From Polyangiaceae bacterium (GTDB lineage: Bacteria > Myxococcota_A > Polyangia > Polyangiales > Polyangiaceae), in assembly GCA_020633205.1 (NCBI GenBank), contig JACKEB010000010.1:620001-684000 (forward strand): a DNA stretch of 64,000 nt, read 5' to 3'. The position numbers were made by a program, and so were the translations under genes. The notes beneath the pieces are model-generated. The model was not told the DNA's origin. It saw only the letters and a program-made list of their open reading frames with translations, and searched no databases. Every line of letters begins with the position of its first letter. The first letter of the stretch is position 1. This document shows positions 41,230 through 49,763 of the stretch, one piece after another.

Positions 41230-42405
41230 TCAGCCCTTGAGCTTGCGATCCATCAGGATGCGCTCGAGTGCTTCGCCCGCAGCGCGAACGAAGAGCTCCG
41301 CACGACGCGTGATGCGACCGCTGTCCTGCACCAGGGTAGACACCACGACCAGCGCAACTCGGGCGCCAACCAGCACGGGCTGTACCAGCACCTCCCCCAG
41401 AGGCTGCTCCAAGAGCTCTGCGAGGCTCGCGTGCGCGAGAGTCTGCGGTAGCTCCCCGAGGTAGTACCCCGCCTCGCAGGCTGTAGCCACGACGCTTGGC
41501 CTATCCGCGGGGATCCGGAGTTCAGTCAGAGCGTTCTCTGCCATCCCGCGAGCAGCGGCGCGCCCCACGTACTCATTTCCACGCAGGGCCAGTACGACCA
41601 CCCGCGGCGAGAGCGCTTCGAAGCCACGAGTCAGGTGCTGCACGACTTCGTCAGCGCTCGCCGACTGCATGAGCAACGTGAGCACCTGTTCGTCGTGCAG
41701 TGCTGCCTGTTCTTCGCTTTGCACGTACGTGGGGCTCGCAGGCGGGTGCAAGCTGTTGCGAGAGCGACGAACTAGGGGGATGGCCGCGTCAGATGGTGGG
41801 CGCGCCTGGCCATAGTCGTGGGTCTGGGGCACAGGCGTCCCTGGGGGTGGCCCAAGGTCGGGCAGCCTCGCGCGGTGCACTGGTGCGATGACGCGCTCGG
41901 GCCTTGCGACCTGAGTCCCGAAAGCCGGCGTGCGCTCAGAGTGCGGGGTACCACGTGAGACCCCTTTCAGCGCGCGCACGAGCTCGCTGACGCTCGCTTG
42001 CAGGACTCGCACGGGAACCCCCAACTGATGGGCGAACTCGCGGGCGACATGTGGGTCAAGCGGATCGGCGGTCGCGACGTCCACGGTCTGTGTACGTGGA
42101 TCCCGTCGAATGGGAACGGCTAACAAACGCTCACACATTCCGTACGGAACCTCTCGGAGCACATCCTCAGCGACCACCACGCGCTTGATGGTCGGCACGC
42201 TCGCGCGTTCCGCGGCACGGAGCAGCAGCTGTTCAACTCGTGGCTCTCGCTCGACGAGCACCGAAAGGAAGGACTCACCGCGATTGACCCAGCGGCGCAA
42301 AGCCTCCTCGATGGCGTCCACCGGCACCGAGCCGGAACGAGCCAATCTGCGCGCGAGGTCTACGGACACCACTAAAGAATCGACGACTACCGGAGCCGGA
42401 CGCAA
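41230..42405 (-). CDS. MshEN (GspE N-domain) protein with GAF-like C-terminus
   Basis: 391 residues. The N-terminal part (about 15-145) matches the GspE/PilB N-terminal domain: LARRLARSGSVPVDAIEEAL, EVPYGMCERLLAVPIRRD, VDVATADPLDPHVAREFAHQ. MshEN versions of this domain bind cyclic-di-GMP. No ATPase domain follows. Instead there is a Pro/Arg-rich linker (about 150-225) and an alpha/beta domain (about 235-390; VVVLALRGNEYVGRAAARGM, LGEVLVQPVLVGARVALVVV) resembling a GAF sensor. It could be a c-di-GMP-responsive adaptor for a secretion or pilus ATPase. The start may be a downstream GTG. The ftsB-like gene lies 99 nt upstream on the same strand. Confidence 0.7.
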   Translation of the reverse strand: MRPAPVVVDSLVVSVDLARRLARSGSVPVDAIEEALRRWVNRGESFLSVLVEREPRVEQLLLRAAERASVPTIKRVVVAEDVLREVPYGMCERLLAVPIRRDPRTQTVDVATADPLDPHVAREFAHQLGVPVRVLQASVSELVRALKGVSRGTPHSERTPAFGTQVARPERVIAPVHRARLPDLGPPPGTPVPQTHDYGQARPPSDAAIPLVRRSRNSLHPPASPTYVQSEEQAALHDEQVLTLLMQSASADEVVQHLTRGFEALSPRVVVLALRGNEYVGRAAARGMAENALTELRIPADRPSVVATACEAGYYLGELPQTLAHASLAELLEQPLGEVLVQPVLVGARVALVVVSTLVQDSGRITRRAELFVRAAGEALERILMDRKLKG

Positions 42406-42504
42406 GCGCTCAAGCTACGGCGCACGAGCAACCGGGATCGTAGGTACAGCGCGCCCGGCACCGACTCCCAGCCGGACACTCCAAAAGCTCGTACGGCGCG
42501 GGAG

Positions 42505-42798
42505 CTACTTCGAGAACTGATAGACGATTTCGGTCTGTCGCACCAAGCCAAGCTCGTCTCGCGCCACCTGCTCGACCGCGGTGGGGTCCTGCTTGATTCG
42601 GGCCTGCTCCGCTCGCAGTTCGTGGATCTCCTGGCTGAGCTTCGACACTTCATCATCCACCTCGGCACGCTCGGCGCGAAGCCGGTCGAGGCGCGGAAGC
42701 CCTTCTGGAGACAACATCAGCCAGGGCACGGAAACCGCCGCCAACGCCAAGATTGCGATGGGAAGCACGCGCTCGAAGAACAGCTGACGATGCAACAT
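42505..42798 (-). CDS. Septum formation initiator protein (FtsB/DivIC-like)
   Basis: 97 residues. One N-terminal membrane helix (VLPIAILALAAVSVPWLML) is followed by a coiled coil (LRAERAEVDDEVSKLSQEIH) and the conserved short C-terminal segment QVARDELGLVRQTEIVYQF, which is diagnostic for the FtsB/DivIC family. It belongs to the divisome subcomplex with FtsL and FtsQ that activates septal peptidoglycan synthesis. Neither partner is nearby. Its usual neighbour eno is absent. Confidence 0.88.
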   Translation of the reverse strand: MLHRQLFFERVLPIAILALAAVSVPWLMLSPEGLPRLDRLRAERAEVDDEVSKLSQEIHELRAEQARIKQDPTAVEQVARDELGLVRQTEIVYQFSK

Positions 42799-43138
42799 CC
42801 TGCATGTCCTCGCTCAGCGCGTGGGCGCGGGCCAAGTTTGTCGGGGAACTCGATGCTGCTCTCGCCGCAAGTCTTCAGGCTGACTGAACGCCCTCTCGCG
42901 AGATGATCCGGAGTCTCACTCCACCGCCGTGAGCCGCCGTCGGCCAACGGTTCAGGTGTCAATTCCCAGGGCGTTTCGCTATGATGCGCCGCCTTGGGCG
43001 CCACTAGCCAAACACCCGATTGCTGAGATCGTCAGCCCCAACGTTCACCCACGGATATGCAGAGCGCCCCACTGGGACGCTTCCGCGGGGGAGCCGCTGG
43101 CCAACCTCTCAACGCGCGTCACCCCGGAACAATACAGC
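42799..43138. other. Divergent region between ftsB-like gene and kinase/TPR gene
   Basis: 340 nt. The + strand frame of the kinase gene is open from a GTG at 42929, so part of this region may be coding. The encoded residues (Pro/Arg-rich, SRRRPTVQVSIPRAFRYD) are not typical of a protein N-terminus. No clear promoter or hairpin was found. Confidence 0.4.
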
Positions 43139-46100
43139 ATGGTCGAGATGGACATTCTGCGTGCGGAGCTAGAACGACTGTTCGAGCTCGATGAAATCAT
43201 CAACCTCACGCGCGGCGTGCTGGGGATCGAGCCAGAGGCGGTCGGTGGAACCGCCGCCAAGGGCTCGTTCGTGCGCGCCCTCACTGAGCATTGCGCCGAG
43301 GTCGACGCGATCGAGGCGCTGTGTGACGCCGTGCTCGCGACCAAGGAGGAGACGAGCCCCAAGCTGAGTCAGATCCGCGTCCACGGGCTGTCTCAGCCGG
43401 AGGAGCTGGAGCTGGGAAAGGCGTTCGGGGATTTCCAGCTGACGCGCAAGCTTGGCGAAGGCCGACTGGGAGTCAGCTATGTCGCTCGCAGGGGCGACCA
43501 GGACTATCGCCTCAAGGTCATCCGGCGCGAGGCAACGCGCGATCAACGGGGACTGATGCGTTTCCTTACGGTAAGCCGGTTGATCGCGCAAACGGATCAC
43601 GCTGGTTTGCCCACTGGTCTCGAGGTCGGCGAAGTGGACGGGCGGCACTACGTCGCCCATCATTTCGTGGACGCTCAGCCGCTGGCAGCGCGCATCGAGC
43701 GGACCGGTCCGATGCACATCAACGAGGCACGCCCCCTCCTGCAGGGCATCCTCGAGCCGCTGGCGGCACTGCACAAGAAGCGCATCGCCCATGGCGACTT
43801 GCGACTGGAAAACGTCCTGGTCTCCCGCGGTAGCGACGGAACCAGCCGCCTGGTGCTGCAAGACGCGGGCTCCGACCGTCTCCGGGCTCGGGCGCGCGTG
43901 AACAGCGGGCAGCGGGAACTCTTCAGCACCGTAGGCTCACCCAAGACCGTTTCGCCGGAGCAAATCCGTGGCATGGGCGCGGACCCTCGGGCAGACGTCT
44001 ACTCCTTTGGTGCTCTGCTGTTCGAAGTACTGAGCGGCAAGCCGCCCTTCGAGGCGAAGACCGCGATCGACGCGGCGATCGGTCACCTCAAGCAGGAACC
44101 GGTCGCTCCCAGCAGCGTGGCACCTCGGGGCTGGGTGACGACGGAGCTCGACGAGTTCGTGCTCAGATTGCTCAACAAGGACCCCGACAAGCGGCCCGCC
44201 GACGCGAAGGTTTTGCTCGAGGCTCTCGAGACGCTCGGTCGAGGCAGCATGGCCAAGCGCGAGCAAAAGATCGACGACGCCGAGCTCGACGAACGCATCG
44301 ATGCGCTGGTCGCTGACCCCGAAGACGCGGACGCTGCGCTGGCCCTCGAAGCGGCCGTCGAAGAAGGCGCCGACGCAGCACGAGTAGCCGAAGCGTTCAG
44401 CATGGCCGCTGACCAACTGGAGGCAAGCGACAAGGACCAGAAGGAAGCCAGGAAGGGTCTCCTTTTCCGCGCGGCAAGGCTCTACGAGCACGCGAAGACC
44501 GACGACAAGGCGGAGCAGGTATACGTCTGGCTCACTGAGCTCGACCCGACGGACGACATCGCCGTCACCGGGCTAGAAGATACGCGGCGACGCCTTGGCA
44601 AATACGAGGAACTGGTCGAGATGTTGCTCGCACGCTCCGAGGGCGCGGAGAGCCGCACCGAGCGCGCGCGGGCCCTGGCGGAGATCGGCCACCTGTACGC
44701 CCACGAGCTCGACGATCACGAGCAGGCCCTGGTCGCTTACACCCAGGCCTACTGTGAAGACGCCGAGAGCGACGAATACGCCGACCAGATCGAGAAGCTC
44801 GTCGGCTCCAACACAGAATCGTGGAACGAAGTCCTCCACACCTGTAACGAGGCAGTCGCCGAGGACCTGCCGCAAGAGGTGAAGACGCTCCTGCTCCTGC
44901 GTATGGGCAAGTGGTACGCCGAGGGCGTCAGCCGTCCAGACCTCGCCCTCCCCTGCTACCAGGCGGTGATCGCGAACGAGCCAGCCAACGAGGCCGCCCT
45001 CGACGGCATGACCCGCATCTACCGCAAGGCCCAGCAGTGGCCAGAACTCGGGATGGTCCTCACGCGGCGCGCCGACGCGGCGCCCACACCGGCGCGCTCT
45101 CGTGACTTCCGCGCGGAAGCCGCAGAGATTCTGGAGCATCAGCTCGGGGACACCGGCGGCGCGCGTGATTTGTACGAACAAGTCCTGGCCGAGGATCCAG
45201 GACACGCCAAAGCCAGCGAGGCGCTGGCGAAGATCTACGAACGCACCAACGACTACGCGGGTCTGGTGAAGATCTTGGATCGCCGCGCCGACGCCCTGCG
45301 GGGCGACGAGAAGCTGTTCGTGATGTGCCGCGCGGCAGAGATCCACGAGGATAACCTGCGCGATGAAGCTGAGGCGACTCGCCGCTATCAGACGGTCCTC
45401 GAAGAGGACAACTCGAACTTGGACGCGCTGCGCGGTCTCGATCGCCTGCTGAGCAAGGCCGGCCGGTACCAGGAGTTGCTGGAAAACCTGGCCCGCCAAA
45501 TCCAGCTCGCGGCGACCCCGCGCCAGAAAATCACGCTGCTGGAACGTGTCGCCGGTATTCACGACGAGGAGTTCCTCGATCACGCAAAGGCCACGGACGC
45601 GTGGGAGGCGGTGCTCAAGATCGATCCCGCCCACGAGTCTGCGTTGACTGCGCTATCCCGGCACTACCGCGCGCTCGATCGCTGGGAAGACCTGGCCGAG
45701 CTTTATGAGCAGCACCTGAAGCTCGTGACCGACCCCGGACGGCGCGTTGAGCTGGCACTCGCACACGGTCGAGTGTTGAGCGAGCAGATCGGGAGCCCCG
45801 AGCGGGCGACCCACGCTTATGAGCGAGTGCTCGAGGTCGATCCCGAGCACGCCGGAGCCCTCGAGGCCCTGGCTCGGTTGCGTGAATCCAGCGGTGACGC
45901 TGACGCGGCGCTGGACGCAATCGAGGCCCTGGCCGCAAAGGCAAGCTCACCCGAAGCCAAAGCGGAACAATACATCCGCGCGGCAAAGCTCCTCGAAGGA
46001 CGCGGCGATCGGGACAGCGCTATCGAGCGCTACAAGCTCGCCCTGGACGCGAACCCGAAGGACAGCACCGCCGCCGCAGCACTGCGCGAGGCATACGCGG

Positions 46101-48457
46101 CGCGAGGCGACGCCAACGCGGCGATGCAGCTGCTTCAGCGAGAGCTGGAGCAAACCGAGGGCGACCGCGCCAAGGCCAAGCTCGCCGCCGAGATGGCAAA
46201 GCTGGCTCGCGACCGCCTCAAGGACGAGGCGAAAGCGGAAGACGCCGCGAAGAAGGCTCTTGGCTTCGACCCCACGAACTTGGTGGCGCTCAGTATCCTC
46301 GGTGACCAGGCGTTCGCCGCAAAGCGCTTTGTCGAGGCCGCCACGCATTACGAGCTCGTCGCTAACCGCGCCGACTCTCTAGAGAAGGCCGAAGCGACGC
46401 GCATCCTCGTAAACTTCGTCGATGCGCTGAGCCAGAGCGGCTCCACGGAGAAGGCCCTGGCCCCGATGGACACGCTACAGCGCATCGCTCCCGACGATCG
46501 TGAAGCGCTGATGCGAGTCGCACGCGTGACCTTCGAGCACGGCGCCCCGGCGCGCGCCTACGAGATGTACACAGACCTGCTCGCGCGTTTCGCCAAGGAC
46601 CTCTCGGATCACGAGCACGCGGCAGCGCTCTATCGCCTCGGTGAGTCCGCCCGCCGACTCGGAAAGCTGGACGAAGCGAAGGCACCTCTCGAAGAAGCCC
46701 TGGACCTCAATCCGTCGGACCTCACCCCCATGAGCTCCCTAGCCGAGTTGCTCTTGGAGAAGGGTGACTTCCAGGCGGCACTGACCATCAAGAGTCAGCA
46801 CCTCGAGGCGGTCGAGGGTGACGAACGCGTGCGCCTGCTAATGGAGATGGGCGATATCGCCTCGGAGAAGCTCAACGACCGCACCCAAGCGGCCAAGAGC
46901 TACGTCGCGGCGCTGGAGGAGAAACCCGACGATCGCCGTCTGCTCACGAAGCTGATGCAGCTCTACAGCGAGGAAAAGGACTGGGGAAAGCTGGTAGAAG
47001 TGGTGCTCCGTCTCGCCGAGTTCGTCGACGACTCCCGCCAAAAGGCGAAGTACATGCACACCGCAGCTATCGTTTCCGGACGGCAAATGGGCGATGTGGA
47101 TCGCGCAATCGAATACTACGAAAGAGTCCTCGAACTCGACCCGGAGATGGGCAAGGCGCTGACCGAGGCCATCGAACTCCAGCGGCAGCGCGGTGACCAC
47201 GAGGCGGTCGAGAAGCTCTTGAAGCGTCGCCTGAAGCGCGCTTCCGAGAAGAAGGACACGAAGACGCTACTCGAGACCTTTACTGAGCTTGGAGAGCTCT
47301 ACGAGAAGCAGCTCGGGTGGACCGACAAGGCAATCGATGCGTTCGAGGCGGCCCACACCCTGGATCCCGAGAACAAGGAGCGCAGCGAGCTGCTCGCGAA
47401 TCTCTACGCCTCGGATCCGCACAAGCACCTCGGCAAGGCCGTAACGGCGCAGCTTGCCATCTTGCGCCAGAACCCCTACCGCCCCGACTCCTACAAGCTC
47501 CTGCGGCGCCTCTACACCGAGGTCAAGCGCGCAGACGCGGCGTGGTGCTTGTGCCAAGCGTTGTTCGTAATGAATCTCGCGGAACCAGATGAGGAGCGCT
47601 TCTTCCGCCGCATGCGTTCGGAGACGCCCGCGCACGCTCAGGACGCCTTCAACGACGAGGACTGGTTGGGACGCGTGTTCCACAACTTCGCGGACCCGCT
47701 GCTGACCAGCGTGTTCGCCCTGATCGAACCCGCCGTCATCCTCACCCGTGGTCAGAGCTTCGTGGATCTCGGATACGATCAATCTTACCAGGTGGACCTC
47801 GCAACGGACCCTTACCCGATGAGCCAGACGCTGCACTACGCCGCCGGCGTGCTCGGGATGCAGGCGCCCCCGACGTTCCACAATCCCAACGACCCGGGCG
47901 GGCTGTCGTTCCTTCACGCTCACGCGCCGTCCATCGTGCTCGGTACGGCCGCGCTCAGCGCCGAGGTCCCGCCGCAAGCTGCTGCGTTCATTGCCGCTCG
48001 CCACCTCACGTATTTCCGCCCAGGAATGTACGTGCGACACCTCGTACCGTCCGGTACTGGCCTCAAGTCGTGGCTGTTCGCGGCGATCAAGCTCAACGCG
48101 CCGCAGTTCCCGGTTGCGCCCTCCTTGGAGGGCCCGGTGCGCGACTCGATCGAGGCGCTGGAGCGACACCTCTCGGCTCAGGCCCGCGACCAGCTCGCTC
48201 GCGTGGTCGCGAAGCTCCTAGAGAGCGGCGGCGCGCTGGACCTGAAGCGCTGGGTCGCTGGCGTGGACCTGACCGCCGATCGGGCGGGTCTCGTGGTGTG
48301 CCACGACCTCGAGACCGCTGCCGAGATCATCAAGGCATCGGACGAGGCGTCGAGCGCCGTGCCAGCGCAGGAGCGGCTCAAGGAGCTGGTGCTCTACGGT
48401 GTCAGCGAGCCGTTCTTCGAGCTTCGGCAGCGCCTGATGATCGGCGTCGATTCCTGA
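43139..48457 (+). CDS. Very large Ser/Thr kinase-like protein with TPR array
   Basis: 1772 residues from ATG 43139; GTG 42929 is an alternative that would add 70. Residues 1-70 form a helical domain (LFELDEIINLTRGVLGIEPE, KGSFVRALTEHCAEVDAIEA) like the effector-associated/death-like adaptors of bacterial signalling proteins. A kinase domain (about 98-370) has the G-loop GEGRLGVSYVA, Lys126, HGDLRLEN and DAG in place of DFG. It is non-RD but keeps Lys, Asp and Asn, so activity is possible. TPR-like helices fill about 400-1500 (for example ARLYEHAKTDDKAEQVYVWL). The C-terminal 250 residues (HLTYFRPGMYVRHLVPSG, GLKSWLFAAIKL) may be a degenerate M48-peptidase-like fold without HExxH. Probably a signalling scaffold. 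Confidence 0.8.
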   Translation: MVEMDILRAELERLFELDEIINLTRGVLGIEPEAVGGTAAKGSFVRALTEHCAEVDAIEALCDAVLATKEETSPKLSQIRVHGLSQPEELELGKAFGDFQLTRKLGEGRLGVSYVARRGDQDYRLKVIRREATRDQRGLMRFLTVSRLIAQTDHAGLPTGLEVGEVDGRHYVAHHFVDAQPLAARIERTGPMHINEARPLLQGILEPLAALHKKRIAHGDLRLENVLVSRGSDGTSRLVLQDAGSDRLRARARVNSGQRELFSTVGSPKTVSPEQIRGMGADPRADVYSFGALLFEVLSGKPPFEAKTAIDAAIGHLKQEPVAPSSVAPRGWVTTELDEFVLRLLNKDPDKRPADAKVLLEALETLGRGSMAKREQKIDDAELDERIDALVADPEDADAALALEAAVEEGADAARVAEAFSMAADQLEASDKDQKEARKGLLFRAARLYEHAKTDDKAEQVYVWLTELDPTDDIAVTGLEDTRRRLGKYEELVEMLLARSEGAESRTERARALAEIGHLYAHELDDHEQALVAYTQAYCEDAESDEYADQIEKLVGSNTESWNEVLHTCNEAVAEDLPQEVKTLLLLRMGKWYAEGVSRPDLALPCYQAVIANEPANEAALDGMTRIYRKAQQWPELGMVLTRRADAAPTPARSRDFRAEAAEILEHQLGDTGGARDLYEQVLAEDPGHAKASEALAKIYERTNDYAGLVKILDRRADALRGDEKLFVMCRAAEIHEDNLRDEAEATRRYQTVLEEDNSNLDALRGLDRLLSKAGRYQELLENLARQIQLAATPRQKITLLERVAGIHDEEFLDHAKATDAWEAVLKIDPAHESALTALSRHYRALDRWEDLAELYEQHLKLVTDPGRRVELALAHGRVLSEQIGSPERATHAYERVLEVDPEHAGALEALARLRESSGDADAALDAIEALAAKASSPEAKAEQYIRAAKLLEGRGDRDSAIERYKLALDANPKDSTAAAALREAYAARGDANAAMQLLQRELEQTEGDRAKAKLAAEMAKLARDRLKDEAKAEDAAKKALGFDPTNLVALSILGDQAFAAKRFVEAATHYELVANRADSLEKAEATRILVNFVDALSQSGSTEKALAPMDTLQRIAPDDREALMRVARVTFEHGAPARAYEMYTDLLARFAKDLSDHEHAAALYRLGESARRLGKLDEAKAPLEEALDLNPSDLTPMSSLAELLLEKGDFQAALTIKSQHLEAVEGDERVRLLMEMGDIASEKLNDRTQAAKSYVAALEEKPDDRRLLTKLMQLYSEEKDWGKLVEVVLRLAEFVDDSRQKAKYMHTAAIVSGRQMGDVDRAIEYYERVLELDPEMGKALTEAIELQRQRGDHEAVEKLLKRRLKRASEKKDTKTLLETFTELGELYEKQLGWTDKAIDAFEAAHTLDPENKERSELLANLYASDPHKHLGKAVTAQLAILRQNPYRPDSYKLLRRLYTEVKRADAAWCLCQALFVMNLAEPDEERFFRRMRSETPAHAQDAFNDEDWLGRVFHNFADPLLTSVFALIEPAVILTRGQSFVDLGYDQSYQVDLATDPYPMSQTLHYAAGVLGMQAPPTFHNPNDPGGLSFLHAHAPSIVLGTAALSAEVPPQAAAFIAARHLTYFRPGMYVRHLVPSGTGLKSWLFAAIKLNAPQFPVAPSLEGPVRDSIEALERHLSAQARDQLARVVAKLLESGGALDLKRWVAGVDLTADRAGLVVCHDLETAAEIIKASDEASSAVPAQERLKELVLYGVSEPFFELRQRLMIGVDS

Positions 48458-48477
48458 GCCTCGGTCAGAGACCACAC

Positions 48478-48534
48478 AAAAGCCCAACTGGCCTCGGCAC
48501 TCGCCGGGGCCCTTGGCGTTTTTTCCTGAGCGCG
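48478..48534 (+). terminator. Rho-independent terminator after the kinase/TPR gene
   Basis: The outer arms AAAAGCCCAA (48478-48487) and TTGGCGTTTT (48523-48532) pair except for a central CG/GC swap. The inner GGCC elements can also pair. Six T residues occupy 48529-48534. It starts 20 nt after the stop. Confidence 0.65.
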
Positions 48535-48718
48535 CGAAATATCCCCAGCTCCGGCGCGAAGAGCAGGGGTAATGACCACTTTGACGCTGAATTCGCCCTG
48601 GCAGCTCCCAAGCTGGCGCGAGTGTTTCGGCCCAGTGTTCTGGGCGCGGGGCGAGGAGCAGCTCGAGGCGCGACCCTCGCGACCCGCTTGGGATACCCTC
48701 GACGGCGCCCGAGCTGCC

Positions 48719-49249
48719 ATGAGCACGACCGCGCCGCCGCCGGAGGACGCTCCAAGTCCTGAGTTCAGCCGAGCCCTGGCTGAACTCAGGCCCGCGCTCC
48801 AAGGCTATATTCGACGCCGCCTGGGACCAGGCAGCAATCACGCCGACGTCGAGGACTGCCTGAGTGAGACGTTGCGCCGCGCCCTGGAGGGACGTCACAA
48901 GCTGCGCTCCCTCGAGGACTTGAGCCGCTGGGCGTTTGGAATCGCACGCCACGTGACCATCGACCGCAGGCGAGGCGCCTCGCGCGAGGTTGTGCTCGAC
49001 ACGACTACTGATACGGCCTGGGACGGCGCCTCCCCCGAGTACGAATTGATAGACCGCCGTCGCAAGCAAGCGCTGCTGGTGGCCCTCGAGACGTTGCCCG
49101 CTCAAGAACGGCGCGCTCTGATATTTTTCCACGCAGAAAATAAAAGCTACAAGGAAATCTCGCAGATGCTTGGCGTGCCCCTGGGCACCGTCTGCACCTG
49201 GATCGCCCGAGCGCGCAAGCGACTCGAGCAAGAGCTCATCGAGGCCTGA
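48719..49249 (+). CDS. ECF-type RNA polymerase sigma factor
   Basis: 176 residues. Region 2 (LAELRPALQGYIRRRLGPGS, ADVEDCLSETLRRALEG, RWAFGIARHVTIDRRR) and region 4 (VALETLPAQERRALIFFHAE, SYKEISQMLGVPLGTVCTWI) are complete, with nothing between them but a short acidic linker, as in ECF sigma factors. ATG 48719 gives the usual length. An in-frame ATG at 48572 has a better ribosome site (AGGGG) but adds 49 unconserved residues. The anti-sigma gene starts 1 nt after its stop, which supports the assignment. Confidence 0.9.
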   Translation: MSTTAPPPEDAPSPEFSRALAELRPALQGYIRRRLGPGSNHADVEDCLSETLRRALEGRHKLRSLEDLSRWAFGIARHVTIDRRRGASREVVLDTTTDTAWDGASPEYELIDRRRKQALLVALETLPAQERRALIFFHAENKSYKEISQMLGVPLGTVCTWIARARKRLEQELIEA

Positions 49250-49250
49250 T

Positions 49251-49763
49251 ATGATCGAAGACTCACTACCATTCGACCTGGACGAGACGGGTCACCTCTC
49301 GGAAGAGGCGATTGTCGCGTGCGCGGACGGGCAGCTCGACCTGGTGACTCCGCTGGTGCTTCAACACCTGGACGGTTGCGCGGCTTGTGGCGACCACGTC
49401 AGCAATGCCGCAGAACTCAGCTTCAGGTTTGACCTCGCGCTAGCACCCGAAGCGGAAGAGCTCGCGACTGCGCTCGCGCCAGCCAGCCGCGGCGTCCCTA
49501 GAGCGGCACTCGCCGCCGCGCTGCTCTTGGCGGTGGTTGGCATACTGCCAAGTGCGCTTGGCTCAGCGTGGTCCGTCAATCTACGTCCGTTGTGGCAGGC
49601 GACCCAGGTGACGCTGCGATCGCTACCGCAGCTCATGAACTCCGTGCGCGCGGAGAACCCCCTCGGTTCGCTAGCGCCGTTTCTGCTGGCCGTGCTCTTG
49701 ATGGCCATTGGAACGGCAATCGCGCTTCGTCAGACCATTGCCACGAGGAATCAAAATGCTTAG
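49251..49763 (+). CDS. Zinc-binding anti-sigma factor, membrane bound
   Basis: 170 residues. The N-terminal cytoplasmic domain has a ZAS-type HxxxCxxC motif (His39, Cys43, Cys46 in QHLDGCAACG) in the usual context of LSEEAIVACADGQLD. Two hydrophobic segments follow (ALAAALLLAVVGILPSAL, near 85-105, and APFLLAVLLMAIGTAIAL, near 143-160), so both ends probably face the cytoplasm with a periplasmic loop of about 35 residues between. It should hold the preceding ECF sigma factor inactive until a signal arrives. ATG 49251 is 1 nt past the sigma stop. The next gene overlaps its end by 8 nt. Confidence 0.85.
   Translation: MIEDSLPFDLDETGHLSEEAIVACADGQLDLVTPLVLQHLDGCAACGDHVSNAAELSFRFDLALAPEAEELATALAPASRGVPRAALAAALLLAVVGILPSALGSAWSVNLRPLWQATQVTLRSLPQLMNSVRAENPLGSLAPFLLAVLLMAIGTAIALRQTIATRNQNA

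Noticed and set aside
48572..48718. Longer start of the ECF sigma factor
   Set aside because: It has a better ribosome site but adds 49 unconserved residues; kept only as an alternative.
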